The translations under genes were made by a program, and so were the position numbers. A stretch of DNA of 64,000 nt from Winogradskyella eckloniae (GTDB lineage: Bacteria > Bacteroidota > Bacteroidia > Flavobacteriales > Flavobacteriaceae): assembly GCF_013249045.1 (NCBI RefSeq), contig NZ_JABRWP010000001.1, positions 1 through 64,000 on the forward strand, read 5' to 3'. Positions 27,932 through 35,706 of the stretch are shown one piece after another. Position 1 is the first letter of the stretch; every line of letters begins with the position of its first letter. A model generated the notes under the pieces. It worked only from the letters and a program-made list of their open reading frames with translations. It did no database searches and was not told the origin of the DNA.

Positions 27932-28342
27932 ATGTATCCAGCAGAATTAGTAAAACCAATGCGTGAAGATTTAACTAGCGTAGGTTTTGAAGAATTACAT
28001 ACATCAGAAGCTGTAGAAGCAGCATTAGCAAAAGAAGGTACAACACTAGTGGTTGTTAATTCTGTTTGTGGTTGTGCGGCAGCAAATGCAAGACCAGGTG
28101 CCAAAAGCAGCATTCAGAACGACAAACGACCAGATCATATCTTTACTGTTTTTGCAGGTGTAGACAAAGAAGCAGTAGACGCAGCGCGAGCGCATATGAT
28201 TCCGTTTCCTCCTAGCTCACCAAGTATGGCTTTATTTAAAAATGGAGAATTGGTGCATATGTTAGAGCGTCACCACATTGAAGGTAGACCTGCAGAATTA
28301 ATTGCAGAAAATCTAAAAGATGCGTATAACGAGTACTGTTAA
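27932..28342 (+). CDS. BrxA/BrxB-type bacilliredoxin
   Basis: Thioredoxin-like protein that removes bacillithiol (or a related thiol) from oxidised proteins. The 136 residues start M-Y-P-A-E-L-V and carry the signature V-C-G-C-A-A-A-N-A-R-P near residues 46-56 with the active-site C-G-C. The C-terminal part has M-L-E-R-H-H-I-E-G. Length and motifs match the YphP/YqiW family closely. It is monocistronic with its own promoter and terminator. Confidence 0.93.
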   Translation: MYPAELVKPMREDLTSVGFEELHTSEAVEAALAKEGTTLVVVNSVCGCAAANARPGAKSSIQNDKRPDHIFTVFAGVDKEAVDAARAHMIPFPPSSPSMALFKNGELVHMLERHHIEGRPAELIAENLKDAYNEYC

Positions 28343-28358
28343 GATATTATAACACGAT

Positions 28359-28391
28359 TAAAAAACCACGAAATATTTCGTGGTTTTTTTG
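28359..28391 (+). terminator. Intrinsic terminator after bacilliredoxin
   Basis: The stem AAAAAACCACGAA/TTCGTGGTTTTTT with a 4-nt loop, ending in a T run, lies 17 nt after the stop. Confidence 0.85.
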
Positions 28392-28410
28392 TGCATAAAA
28401 GACATTAAAT

Positions 28411-28418
28411 TACATTTG
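28411..28418 (+). promoter_or_regulatory. -7 box abutting acyltransferase start
   Basis: TACATTTG is a full TAnnTTTG match that ends only 4 nt before the ATG at 28423. If used, the transcript would begin at or near the start codon. Confidence 0.4.
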
Positions 28419-28422
28419 TAAT

Positions 28423-29160
28423 ATGAGAAAACTAGTAGCTTATCCGCTTTCCGTTTTATTTTATTTATGCTTTGGTTTAACCTTAGTTATATTTCATGGT
28501 ATACAATGGTTTTCTCACAAAGTCTTTGGTTATAAAGGTCTTAAATTAGCAGTTGATGGCTTGCAATTTGTAATAATGCGATGTCTTAATCTACTAGGCA
28601 CCAGAATTTCGTTTTACAATGCGTATAACATTAGCACAGACAAACCCTTAATTATAGTGGCGAATCACCAAAGCATGTATGATATCTCACCAATAATGTG
28701 GTATCTGCGCAAACACCATGTTAAGTTTGTTTCTAAAAAAGAATTAGGTAAAGGAATTCCTAGTATTTCATATAATTTAAATCATGGTGGATCCGTTTTA
28801 ATCGATAGAAAAAATCCAAGACAAGCTTTACCTGCAATGATGAAATTTGGAGAATATATTGAGAATACTAAACGAGCAGCTGTCATTTTCCCTGAAGGCA
28901 CCAGAAGTAAAGATGGTGTACCCAAGCCATTTAAAACCAAAGGACTAGAATTATTGATGAAAAAGGTTCCGTCTGCCCTTATTGTACCTATAACCGTCAA
29001 TAACTCTTGGAAAATGTTACGTTACGGAAAATTTCCTATGGGAATTGGAAATCATATGACATTTACTGTGCATAAGCCCTTAGAAATTGTTAACTTTACA
29101 GATAAGGCTGAATTAATACAACAAGTTGAACACACCATTGTTGAAGCAATAGAACGTTAA
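28423..29160 (+). CDS. 1-acyl-glycerol-3-phosphate acyltransferase (PlsC-like)
   Basis: Membrane acyltransferase that adds the second fatty acid to lysophosphatidate in phospholipid synthesis. The 245-residue protein has an N-terminal hydrophobic helix (about 5-28) and the catalytic N-H-Q-S-M-Y-D (His and Asp of the HX4D motif, about 87-92). The substrate motif F-P-E-G-T-R-S lies near 155-161. It is followed after 21 nt by an acyl-ACP desaturase and then an HD protein, so the three probably share a transcript for lipid maintenance. Confidence 0.9.
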   Translation: MRKLVAYPLSVLFYLCFGLTLVIFHGIQWFSHKVFGYKGLKLAVDGLQFVIMRCLNLLGTRISFYNAYNISTDKPLIIVANHQSMYDISPIMWYLRKHHVKFVSKKELGKGIPSISYNLNHGGSVLIDRKNPRQALPAMMKFGEYIENTKRAAVIFPEGTRSKDGVPKPFKTKGLELLMKKVPSALIVPITVNNSWKMLRYGKFPMGIGNHMTFTVHKPLEIVNFTDKAELIQQVEHTIVEAIER

Positions 29161-29181
29161 CCATCAAAAATAACCATCAAG

Positions 29182-30162
29182 ATGTCGTTAAAAAATATAA
29201 GATTAGAAGTGATGCAACATCTTGAAAAAGATGTACAATCTCTTATTGAAAAATATTTAATTCCTGTAGAAAAAATTTGGCAACCAACCGATTTCTTACC
29301 AGATTCTAAAAAGGATACATTTTTTGAAGAAGTTAAAGAAATAAGAGAATTATCTAAAGAATTACCCTATGATTTTTGGGTCGTATTAGTTGGTGATATG
29401 ATTACTGAAGAAGCATTACCTACGTACGAATCTTGGCTTATGGATGTAGAAGGTGTAGATCAGGTAGAAAAAAATGGATGGTCTACTTGGGTAAGACATT
29501 GGACCGGTGAAGAAAATAGACATGGCGATGTTCTTAATAAATACTTATACTTATCTGGCCGTGTAAATATGCGCGAAGTCGAAAAAACAACCCAGTATTT
29601 AATTAATGATGGCTTTGATATTGGTACAGATAGAGATCCTTATAAAAACTTTGTTTATACGAGTTTTCAAGAACTAGCAACTTACATATCACATAACCGT
29701 GTGGCCAAAATTGCAAGACAAAAAGGAAATAAACAATTGGCTAAGATGTGTAAAATTATTTCTGGCGACGAAATGCGTCACCACCATGCTTATTCCGAGT
29801 TTGTAGAACGCATTTTTGCAGTAGATCCTAATCAAATGATGATGGCTTTTCATGATATGATGAAACGAAAAATAGCCATGCCAGCTCATTTTTTAAGAGA
29901 GTCTGGTGAAAGTTTAGGCGCTGCCTTTGAGGAGTTCTCAAATACAGCACAACGTATTGGTGTATACACATCTACTGATTATGTAGATATACTACAAAAA
30001 CTTTTAGATCGTTGGGATATTGGAAATATGACAGGTTTAAACGAAGAAGCCGAAAAAGCTAGAGATTACTTAATGAAACTTCCTCCTAGAATGTATCGTT
30101 TGTCTGAACGTATTAAAATACCTGAGAATTCATTTCAGTTTAAGTGGGTAGATCCTGCATAA
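29182..30162 (+). CDS. Acyl-ACP desaturase
   Basis: Soluble di-iron enzyme that inserts a double bond into acyl-ACP chains, adjusting membrane fluidity. It has 326 residues. Iron ligands are visible as E-E-N-R-H-G-D (about 111-117, ExxH) and D-E-M-R-H-H-H (about 197-203), the second ExxH of the ferritin-like four-helix bundle, and further ligands should be the preceding Glu residues. It is close to the plant stearoyl-ACP desaturase family. It lies between plsC and an HD-domain gene with short spacers. Confidence 0.92.
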   Translation: MSLKNIRLEVMQHLEKDVQSLIEKYLIPVEKIWQPTDFLPDSKKDTFFEEVKEIRELSKELPYDFWVVLVGDMITEEALPTYESWLMDVEGVDQVEKNGWSTWVRHWTGEENRHGDVLNKYLYLSGRVNMREVEKTTQYLINDGFDIGTDRDPYKNFVYTSFQELATYISHNRVAKIARQKGNKQLAKMCKIISGDEMRHHHAYSEFVERIFAVDPNQMMMAFHDMMKRKIAMPAHFLRESGESLGAAFEEFSNTAQRIGVYTSTDYVDILQKLLDRWDIGNMTGLNEEAEKARDYLMKLPPRMYRLSERIKIPENSFQFKWVDPA

Positions 30163-30171
30163 TTATTTGGC

Positions 30172-30834
30172 ATGACAGTTTCTGAATCACAACTTATTGA
30201 AGCAACGATAAATTTCGTAAAATCTGAGCTTAAAAACGCAGAAGGTGGCCACGATTGGTTTCATATTGAACGTGTTTACAAAAACAGTCTGTTAATTGCT
30301 AAACAAGAAAAAGTAGATATCACTGTGGTTTCCTTAGCGGCATTGCTTCATGATATTGCTGACTCTAAATTTCATAAAGGTGATGAAACTTTAGGATCAA
30401 AAATTGCGAGCACCTTTTTATTAAAACATAATGTTGATAGCGAAATCATTGAACATGTTACTCAAATTATTGATAATATGTCGTTTAAAAACTCTTTTGA
30501 TTTAAATACTTCTTTTTCATCTAAAGAAATGGAAGTTGTTCAAGATGCTGATCGTTTAGATGCTATAGGTGCCATAGGAATTGCTCGTTGTTTTAATTAT
30601 GGAGGCTTTAAGGATAGAGCACTTTATAATCCAGAAATAAAGCCTAATCTCAATATGACAAAAGCCGAGTATAAATCGTCTAATGCACCAACGATTAATC
30701 ATTTTTACGAAAAATTGCTGTTATTAAAAGACCAAATGAATACTAAAACAGGACAACGTATTGCATTAGAGCGCCATAAGTATATGGAAGGCTTTTTAAA
30801 ACAATTTTATGCAGAATGGAACGGAGAAAAATAA
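30172..30834 (+). CDS. HD-domain phosphohydrolase
   Basis: A 220-residue metal-dependent hydrolase of the HD superfamily. It contains G-G-H-D-W-F-H-I-E-R-V near residues 24-34, then the core H-D pair in A-A-L-L-H-D-I-A-D-S-K-F (about 63-64). A distal Asp lies in V-Q-D-A-D-R-L-D-A (about 125-130), and all metal ligands appear present. The YedJ-like group acts on nucleotides or small phosphates; the substrate is unknown. It begins 9 nt after the desaturase stop. Confidence 0.88.
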   Translation: MTVSESQLIEATINFVKSELKNAEGGHDWFHIERVYKNSLLIAKQEKVDITVVSLAALLHDIADSKFHKGDETLGSKIASTFLLKHNVDSEIIEHVTQIIDNMSFKNSFDLNTSFSSKEMEVVQDADRLDAIGAIGIARCFNYGGFKDRALYNPEIKPNLNMTKAEYKSSNAPTINHFYEKLLLLKDQMNTKTGQRIALERHKYMEGFLKQFYAEWNGEK

Positions 30835-30839
30835 CGGTC

Positions 30840-31013
30840 TTAATTCATTTTAGCCACTTCTAAAGCGGTTAACTTATATTCTATAGCAGCCATTTCTTCA
30901 CCATAGTGAATAATTTCATCTGCCGTTAAATTTTTATTGGTATTTACAGCATCTAAAATCTCTTGCCCTTTTTTTGTATAATACGCTATGGTACTATTTA
31001 TTTTATCGTCCAT
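30840..31013 (-). CDS. Small conserved-looking protein downstream of AraC regulator
   Basis: A 57-residue acidic, helical protein (starts M-D-D-K-I-N-S-T-I-A-Y-Y, ends E-V-A-K-M-N) encoded 16 nt downstream of the AraC stop on the same strand, which suggests one transcript. It has no signal peptide, membrane segment or cysteine. The strong amphipathic pattern points to a two-helix coil. No family is recognised. It ends 5 nt from the stop of the convergent HD gene. Confidence 0.6.
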   Translation of the reverse strand: MDDKINSTIAYYTKKGQEILDAVNTNKNLTADEIIHYGEEMAAIEYKLTALEVAKMN

Positions 31014-31029
31014 ACCTGTAAAAAATAAA

Positions 31030-31908
31030 TTATTGAACCATCATTTTTAGTTCACCTCTATATTTAGAAGCACTTTTTCCTGTAAATTCTTTAAAGAGTT
31101 TATTAAAATGTGAAAAATTATTAAATCCACATTCAAAACTTACATCAGCAATGCTCATTTGACTTTCGGATAATAATTTTGTTGCGTGTACTACTCTATA
31201 TTCGTTTACAAGCTTGGTAAATGTTTTACCTGTTACTTTCTTAAAGTAGCGACAAAACGCAGGAACCGTCATACTTACCTTCTCTGCAATCTCATCTAAA
31301 CTAATATGCTCTTTGAAATTTTGGTTAACATGCTTAAATACAATATCTATCTTAGCACTATCTTGTGGCTCGGTTTCAAAAGCAAAACCATCTACATTTA
31401 ATAAGGTATAATCTTCTGACTTAGCTAAACCATGCAATACTTCAAGTAGAATTAGAATTTTTTTAAATCCTTCCTTTTCATTAAGCTTTTCTATTTTAGC
31501 ACCAAGCTTCTGCTTTGTTTTTACTCCAAAAAGAATTCCTTTTTTAGAACGCTCAAATAAAAGGTTGATTTTTTCCATCTCTGGAATATCAAAAAAATGA
31601 TTTCCCAAAAACTCTGGTTTAAATTGTACTAAGGTTTCAGATCCATTAATAGTTAAACGGTCTGTAAAACCATTATGCGGTAAATTGGGTCCTATTAATA
31701 ATAACTGGCTATTGTTAAAATAAGATAAATGGTTTCCTATATGTCTTTTACCTTGACCTTTGTTAACATACACCAATTCTATTTCTGGGTGAAAATGCCA
31801 AAATGGTTTATTCTCACCTTTATATACATCCATTTTGTGTCGCCTTACTTTTAAGGAACTACCAAACTCAGGACTAATTTTTTCTAATGTAGGTTTTCTT
31901 GCTTTCAT
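31030..31908 (-). CDS. AraC-family regulator with N-terminal cupin
   Basis: Transcriptional regulator of 292 residues. The N-terminal cupin (about 25-110) has P-F-W-H-F-H-P-E-I-E-L-V-Y-V-N-K-G, a sugar/effector-binding barrel. The C-terminal double HTH (about 190-290) has S-L-D-E-I-A-E-K-V-S-M-T and the second helix pair ending C-G-F-N-N-F-S-H-F-N-K-L-F-K. It is divergent from the first of three small secreted paralogues, and the shared 265-nt region carries a 12-bp inverted repeat found again before the other two paralogues, so this protein is the natural candidate to bind it. Its own -7 box is at 31925-31932. Confidence 0.92.
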   Translation of the reverse strand: MKARKPTLEKISPEFGSSLKVRRHKMDVYKGENKPFWHFHPEIELVYVNKGQGKRHIGNHLSYFNNSQLLLIGPNLPHNGFTDRLTINGSETLVQFKPEFLGNHFFDIPEMEKINLLFERSKKGILFGVKTKQKLGAKIEKLNEKEGFKKILILLEVLHGLAKSEDYTLLNVDGFAFETEPQDSAKIDIVFKHVNQNFKEHISLDEIAEKVSMTVPAFCRYFKKVTGKTFTKLVNEYRVVHATKLLSESQMSIADVSFECGFNNFSHFNKLFKEFTGKSASKYRGELKMMVQ

Positions 31909-31924
31909 AACATATTAATAAGTG

Positions 31925-31932
31925 CAAATTTA
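31925..31932 (-). promoter_or_regulatory. -7 box of AraC regulator gene
   Basis: The complement of CAAATTTA reads TAAATTTG, a TAnnTTTG match 16 nt before the regulator ATG. Confidence 0.5.
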
Positions 31933-31977
31933 AGTTATATAATTCTTACATTCTATGTAAAATTACCAAAAACATAC

Positions 31978-32081
31978 ACAAAATTAACCTTATTACATAA
32001 TTAACACCCTCGAAAGGTTAATTTTGTATATAAATTTGACAAAATTGATGTTTTCTCCGACGAAATGCTGCTCTAAATTTG
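31978..32081 (+). promoter_or_regulatory. Composite promoter/operator of paralogue A
   Basis: In order: ACAAAATTAACC (31978-31989), a 26-nt gap, its perfect inverted copy GGTTAATTTTGT (32016-32027), a CAAAATTGA half-site (32040-32048), GATGTTTTCT (32047-32056), 17 nt, and the -7 box TAAATTTG (32074-32081). The same elements at the same spacings precede paralogues B and C. The 5' leader is about 85 nt. Confidence 0.75.
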
Positions 32082-32173
32082 CAGTGTTGATTTAATTGAA
32101 CTGTGACTCATATAATTGTCACTAAACGTAAAAGACAATTTTAATTTCAGTTCTCACTTAAAAACAAAACATT

Positions 32174-32731
32174 ATGAAAACATTATTTAAAAACATTTTA
32201 GTATTAGCAGTGATGTTAGGAACATGCACTACTTACGCAAATGCAACCTTAGACAATTCACCAACATTTAACAATGTAAATGAAGGCGATTTAATTTCTG
32301 TAACAGACGCAAAAGGGCAAATCGTTTATAACGGTCGCATTAACAACTCAGGTAACATTCAAAATCTTTATGATTTTTCTCAATTAAAAGATGGCGTTTA
32401 TACAATAGAAGTAAATAAAGATTTTGAAATTAAAATCAATAAGGTTCAGGTTTCAAACAACATCGTTACTTTTTTAGAAACATCTGAGACCACTATTTTT
32501 AAACCAGTTTTTAGATCAGAAGATTCTAAACTTATTGTTTCAAAATTAGCGATTGATACTGACGAGATGGAAATAGAATTATATTTTGGAAATGATTTAA
32601 TCCATACTGAAACAGTAAAAGGAAATGAAATAATAAACCGAGTTTACCAATTAGATAAATCAAGAAAAGGCGAATATACTGCGATCATTAAAGCAAATGG
32701 ACGTGTATTTGTTGAAGATTTCAAATTATAG
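32174..32731 (+). CDS. Small secreted two-module protein, paralogue A
   Basis: A 185-residue exported protein with a signal peptide ending T-T-Y-A-N near residue 22. The mature part looks like two beta-sandwich modules, each similar to the T9SS type A sorting fold: the first has ...VTDAKGQIVYNGRI... with Q-L-K-D-G-V-Y-T-I-E, and the second has M-E-I-E-L-Y-F-G-N and R-K-G-E-Y-T-A. It is the first of three tandem paralogues. It differs most from B and C (for example it ends F-V-E-D-F-K-L). Possible roles are an abundant surface or adhesion component; this is inference. Confidence 0.7.
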   Translation: MKTLFKNILVLAVMLGTCTTYANATLDNSPTFNNVNEGDLISVTDAKGQIVYNGRINNSGNIQNLYDFSQLKDGVYTIEVNKDFEIKINKVQVSNNIVTFLETSETTIFKPVFRSEDSKLIVSKLAIDTDEMEIELYFGNDLIHTETVKGNEIINRVYQLDKSRKGEYTAIIKANGRVFVEDFKL

Positions 32732-32762
32732 ATTATTGTTTACACATTAGTTTTATTAGTTG

Positions 32763-32791
32763 AAAAAGTGGGCCAGAAAGCCCACTTTTTT
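32763..32791 (+). terminator. Intrinsic terminator of paralogue A
   Basis: The stem AAAAAGTGGGC/GCCCACTTTTT with a 6-nt loop and a T run, 31 nt after the stop. The remainder of the 391-nt gap (32792-33122) holds only the promoter of paralogue B. Confidence 0.9.
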
Positions 32792-32994
32792 AATTTTATA
32801 AAGTAACAACCCATCACGTTATTCTTCGCTTAACTTTTTTTATTAAAAAGTGTCTATTACTATTTTACTCAACGTCCTTTTTCTTCTTAATTTTTTAATG
32901 TAACAAACACTTCATATTGGTCGCCCATTTTACCATGCGACTCAACGTTTTACTTAAAAACAACTGTTGCTTAAATTATCTCAAAAATATACTA

Positions 32995-33094
32995 TTTTAA
33001 CCTAATAGTTTTACCCAAATAATTATACGGTTAATTTTGTATAAAAATGTACCAAAATTGATGTTTTCTACAAAGCAAACTACCTTTAATTTTG
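32995..33094 (+). promoter_or_regulatory. Composite promoter/operator of paralogue B
   Basis: TTTTAACC (ending 33002), exactly 26 nt, GGTTAATTTTG (33029-33039), CAAAATTGA (33053-33061), GATGTTTTCT (33060-33069), 17 nt, and the -7 box TAATTTTG (33087-33094). Spacing is identical to paralogue A. The ATG is 28 nt further on. Confidence 0.75.
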
Positions 33095-33122
33095 TACCTG
33101 TAATCACTTAATACAATTTATT

Positions 33123-33680
33123 ATGAGAACAGTATTTAAAAAATTATTAGTAGTAGCATTAGTGTTTGGAACATTAACAAGCTACGCCAACGAAGTTGTA
33201 GATGTTAACACAACTATGAACTACGTAAAAAAAGGAAACCACATTTCTGTATCAGATGCTTTTGGAAAAATCATCTATAGTGGAGAAATTAACTATAACG
33301 GAAATCTTACATCACTATATGATTTTACCCAACTACAAAATGGTTTATACGATGTAGAAGTTACCAATGGCTATAAAATAGAAATTAGCACTATTGAAGT
33401 AATGAACAATAAGGTTTCTATCGTAGATGTTAACAAAACAGTAATCTTTAAACCTGTTGTTAGAAATGATAATTCTCAATTAATTATTTCTAAACTGGCT
33501 TTAGATCATGAAGATATGGAAATAGAACTTTTTTATAAAGGAGAACTAATCCATACAGAAACTGTTTCTGGAGAAACAATTCTAAACCGTGTGTACAAAT
33601 TAGATGCCACTCTAAAAGGAAATTACACAACTATTATTAAATCTAATAATAGAGTTTTTGTTAAAAACTTTAGAATATAA
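33123..33680 (+). CDS. Small secreted two-module protein, paralogue B
   Basis: A 185-residue paralogue of A and C, with a signal peptide ending near S-Y-A-N. It shares with C the core H/Y-I-S-V-S-D-A-F-G, N-R-V-Y-K-L-D and the ending R-V-F-V-K-N-F-R-I, so B and C look like the more recent duplicates. There are two beta-sandwich modules and no cysteines in the mature part. It has its own promoter and terminator, so each copy is an independent transcription unit. Confidence 0.7.
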   Translation: MRTVFKKLLVVALVFGTLTSYANEVVDVNTTMNYVKKGNHISVSDAFGKIIYSGEINYNGNLTSLYDFTQLQNGLYDVEVTNGYKIEISTIEVMNNKVSIVDVNKTVIFKPVVRNDNSQLIISKLALDHEDMEIELFYKGELIHTETVSGETILNRVYKLDATLKGNYTTIIKSNNRVFVKNFRI

Positions 33681-33716
33681 TTCCGTAGTCACTTCACAAT
33701 TATTATTAACCTATAT

Positions 33717-33747
33717 AAAAGGTAAGCGCAATGCTTACCTTTTTTTA
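33717..33747 (+). terminator. Intrinsic terminator of paralogue B
   Basis: The stem AAAAGGTAAGC/GCTTACCTTTT with a 5-nt loop and seven T, 36 nt after the stop. Beyond it, the 526-nt gap holds two further hairpins (33858-33882 and 33939-33962) and the promoter of paralogue C. Confidence 0.88.
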
Positions 33748-33857
33748 TTTATAGATTTTATAAAAGTGTTTATATAAGGTAGTACCTATTTAATAAATAC
33801 AGCGTCTTTTGCATTCTTAGTTTACTTAACACATATGAAGACTCCCAAACAATTACT

Positions 33858-33962
33858 TCCCATAATTTGTGTTTTTATGGGATCTATTTATCCTGTTGGT
33901 TGTTTTAAATGATAAATACCTACTTATATTGTGACATAACATAGATCATAAATTATCTATGT
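33858..33962. other. Two unexplained hairpins between paralogues B and C
   Basis: TCCCATAA/TTATGGGA (33858-33865 with 33875-33882, 9-nt loop) and ACATAGAT/ATCTATGT (33939-33946 with 33955-33962, 8-nt loop) lie in a long spacer with no good gene. They could belong to a small RNA or be remnants of a former unit. Confidence 0.35.
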
Positions 33963-34080
33963 GTATGTTATTAATGTCATTTATTATCAAAATTGTATAG
34001 TCAAAAACCAATATATAATTCTACATCTTTTTTGGGCCATTTTTAAAAGCTATGGAAAATTACCATTAATATATGTTATA

Positions 34081-34178
34081 TTAACCCATAATATAACACC
34101 TTTACCTTACATGGTTAATTTAACACACAAATAAGCCAATTTCGATGTTTTCTACACTTCAAATACCCTATATCTTTG
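34081..34178 (+). promoter_or_regulatory. Composite promoter/operator of paralogue C
   Basis: TTAACC (34081-34086), exactly 26 nt, GGTTAATTT (34113-34121), a weak third half-site, GATGTTTTCT (34144-34153), 17 nt, and the -7 box TATCTTTG (34171-34178). Spacing matches paralogues A and B, though the rest of the sequence has diverged. The ATG is 28 nt further on. Confidence 0.75.
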
Positions 34179-34206
34179 TATCAGTATTAACAAATACATT
34201 TTTATT

Positions 34207-34764
34207 ATGAAAGCAGTATTTAAAAAAATCGCAATAGTAGCCTTAATGTTAGGAACATTTACAAGCTACGCTAACGAGATTGCAGAAGTAAAGTCTTCTT
34301 ATTACCGTGTTGAAAAAGGAAATTACATTTCTGTGTCAGATGCTTTTGGTGAAGTAATCTATAGTGCAGAAATCAATAATAATGGTAACTTAATTAAGCT
34401 TTTTGATTTTACTCAATTAAAAAATGGTGAGTATAACGTAGAAGTTACTAAAGATTTTGAAATTGAAGTTAACACTATATTAGTAAAAAACAATATTGTT
34501 TCCATTTTAGATTCTAACAAAAAAACAATTTTTACACCTGTAGTAAGAAATGAAGAGTCTAGAATATTAGTATCTAAATTAGCCTTAGATGCAGAAAAAA
34601 TGGAAGTTGAAATTTATTTTGAAGATGAGCTTATTCATACTGAATCAGTTGAAGGAGAAACTATATTAAACCGTGTGTACAAATTAGACGAAACACTTAA
34701 AGGGAATTACACAACCGTTATCAGGTCTAACGACAGAGTGTTCGTCAAGAATTTTAGAATATAA
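34207..34764 (+). CDS. Small secreted two-module protein, paralogue C
   Basis: The third 185-residue copy, with a signal peptide ending near S-Y-A-N. Like B it has Y-I-S-V-S-D-A-F-G in the first module and ends R-V-F-V-K-N-F-R-I. Identical length in all three copies, despite divergence, indicates constraint on the whole chain. It has its own promoter and terminator, and lies upstream of a convergent enoyl-CoA hydratase gene. Confidence 0.7.
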   Translation: MKAVFKKIAIVALMLGTFTSYANEIAEVKSSYYRVEKGNYISVSDAFGEVIYSAEINNNGNLIKLFDFTQLKNGEYNVEVTKDFEIEVNTILVKNNIVSILDSNKKTIFTPVVRNEESRILVSKLALDAEKMEVEIYFEDELIHTESVEGETILNRVYKLDETLKGNYTTVIRSNDRVFVKNFRI

Positions 34765-34801
34765 ATTGTTGTTTATATATTATTAGTTTATTTATTTAGT
34801 T

Positions 34802-34835
34802 AAAAAAGTGGGTGGTAGAGAACCCACTTTTTTTT
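34802..34835 (+). terminator. Intrinsic terminator of paralogue C
   Basis: The stem AAAAAAGTGGGT/ACCCACTTTTTT with an 8-nt loop and a T run, 37 nt after the stop. It can also work on the opposite strand. Confidence 0.9.
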
Positions 34836-34910
34836 GTTTAATACTTTCATAGAAAATCTACTAATACACAAAGACAGATATTAGATCTATCATCGTTTTA
34901 GCTTAGCATT

Positions 34911-35693
34911 TTATTTTCCAGGAAAATTTGCTTTACGTTTCTCCAAAAATGCCGTAGTACCTTCTACAAAATCTTCGGTACCAAAACACTTACCAAACTG
35001 TTTTATTTCTGTATTGTAACCATCTTTACCATCCTTAAAATTTGCGTTAATTGCTTTGATCGCTTTTGATATCGCAACAGAAGAATTTCGCATAATTTTA
35101 CCTGCTATTTTCTCCGCAAAAGGCAACAATTCTTCTTGAGCAACTACATGATTAATTAACCCATAATTAAGTGCTTGGTTAGCATCAATCATTCCTGCGG
35201 TCATAATCATTTCCATAGCTCTACCTTTACCAATTAATTGCGGTAAGCGCTGTGTCCCTCCATAACCCGGAATTACTCCAAGAGAGGTCTCTGGTAATCC
35301 CATTTTTGCATTGGTACTTGCCACTCTAAAATGGCACGCCATAGCTAACTCTAATCCGCCTCCTAATGCAAATCCATTGACAGCACCAATCACTGGCTTA
35401 CTTAAGTTTTCTATAAAATCAAATAATATTGATTGCCCTAATGCCGCCAATTTCCCACCTTCTTTAACGCTAAAATCAGCAAACTCGCTAATATCAGCTC
35501 CAGCGACAAATGCCTTTTCTCCACTACCAGTTATAATCACAACCTTAGTGTTTTTATCATTTTCTGCCACATCAATAGCATCATGTAATTCTTGTATGGT
35601 ATCTTTATTTAAAGCATTAAGCTTTTTGGGTCTATTAATTGTAATTGTGGTAATACCAGCTGCGAAGTTAGAATGTATGTTTTTATAAGCCAT
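34911..35693 (-). CDS. Enoyl-CoA hydratase/isomerase-family protein
   Basis: A 260-residue crotonase-fold enzyme, probably hydrating 2-enoyl-CoA in fatty-acid or amino-acid breakdown. Oxyanion-hole segments are visible: A-F-V-A-G-A-D-I-S-E-F (about 64-74) and A-L-G-G-G-L-E-L-A-M-A-C-H (about 107-119). The two catalytic Glu positions appear as E in G-G-L-E-L and E in G-L-P-E-T-S-L-G-V-I-P-G, as in true hydratases. It begins 13 nt after the histidine kinase on the same strand. Confidence 0.9.
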   Translation of the reverse strand: MAYKNIHSNFAAGITTITINRPKKLNALNKDTIQELHDAIDVAENDKNTKVVIITGSGEKAFVAGADISEFADFSVKEGGKLAALGQSILFDFIENLSKPVIGAVNGFALGGGLELAMACHFRVASTNAKMGLPETSLGVIPGYGGTQRLPQLIGKGRAMEMIMTAGMIDANQALNYGLINHVVAQEELLPFAEKIAGKIMRNSSVAISKAIKAINANFKDGKDGYNTEIKQFGKCFGTEDFVEGTTAFLEKRKANFPGK

Positions 35694-35706
35694 ATATTAA
35701 TTAGTT

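Noticed and set aside
33835-33912. A 25-codon frame with a lipobox-like V-G-C near its end
   Set aside because: Too short, the cysteine is almost at the C-terminus, there is no promoter box and it overlaps a hairpin. Kept only as a note in the spacer finding.
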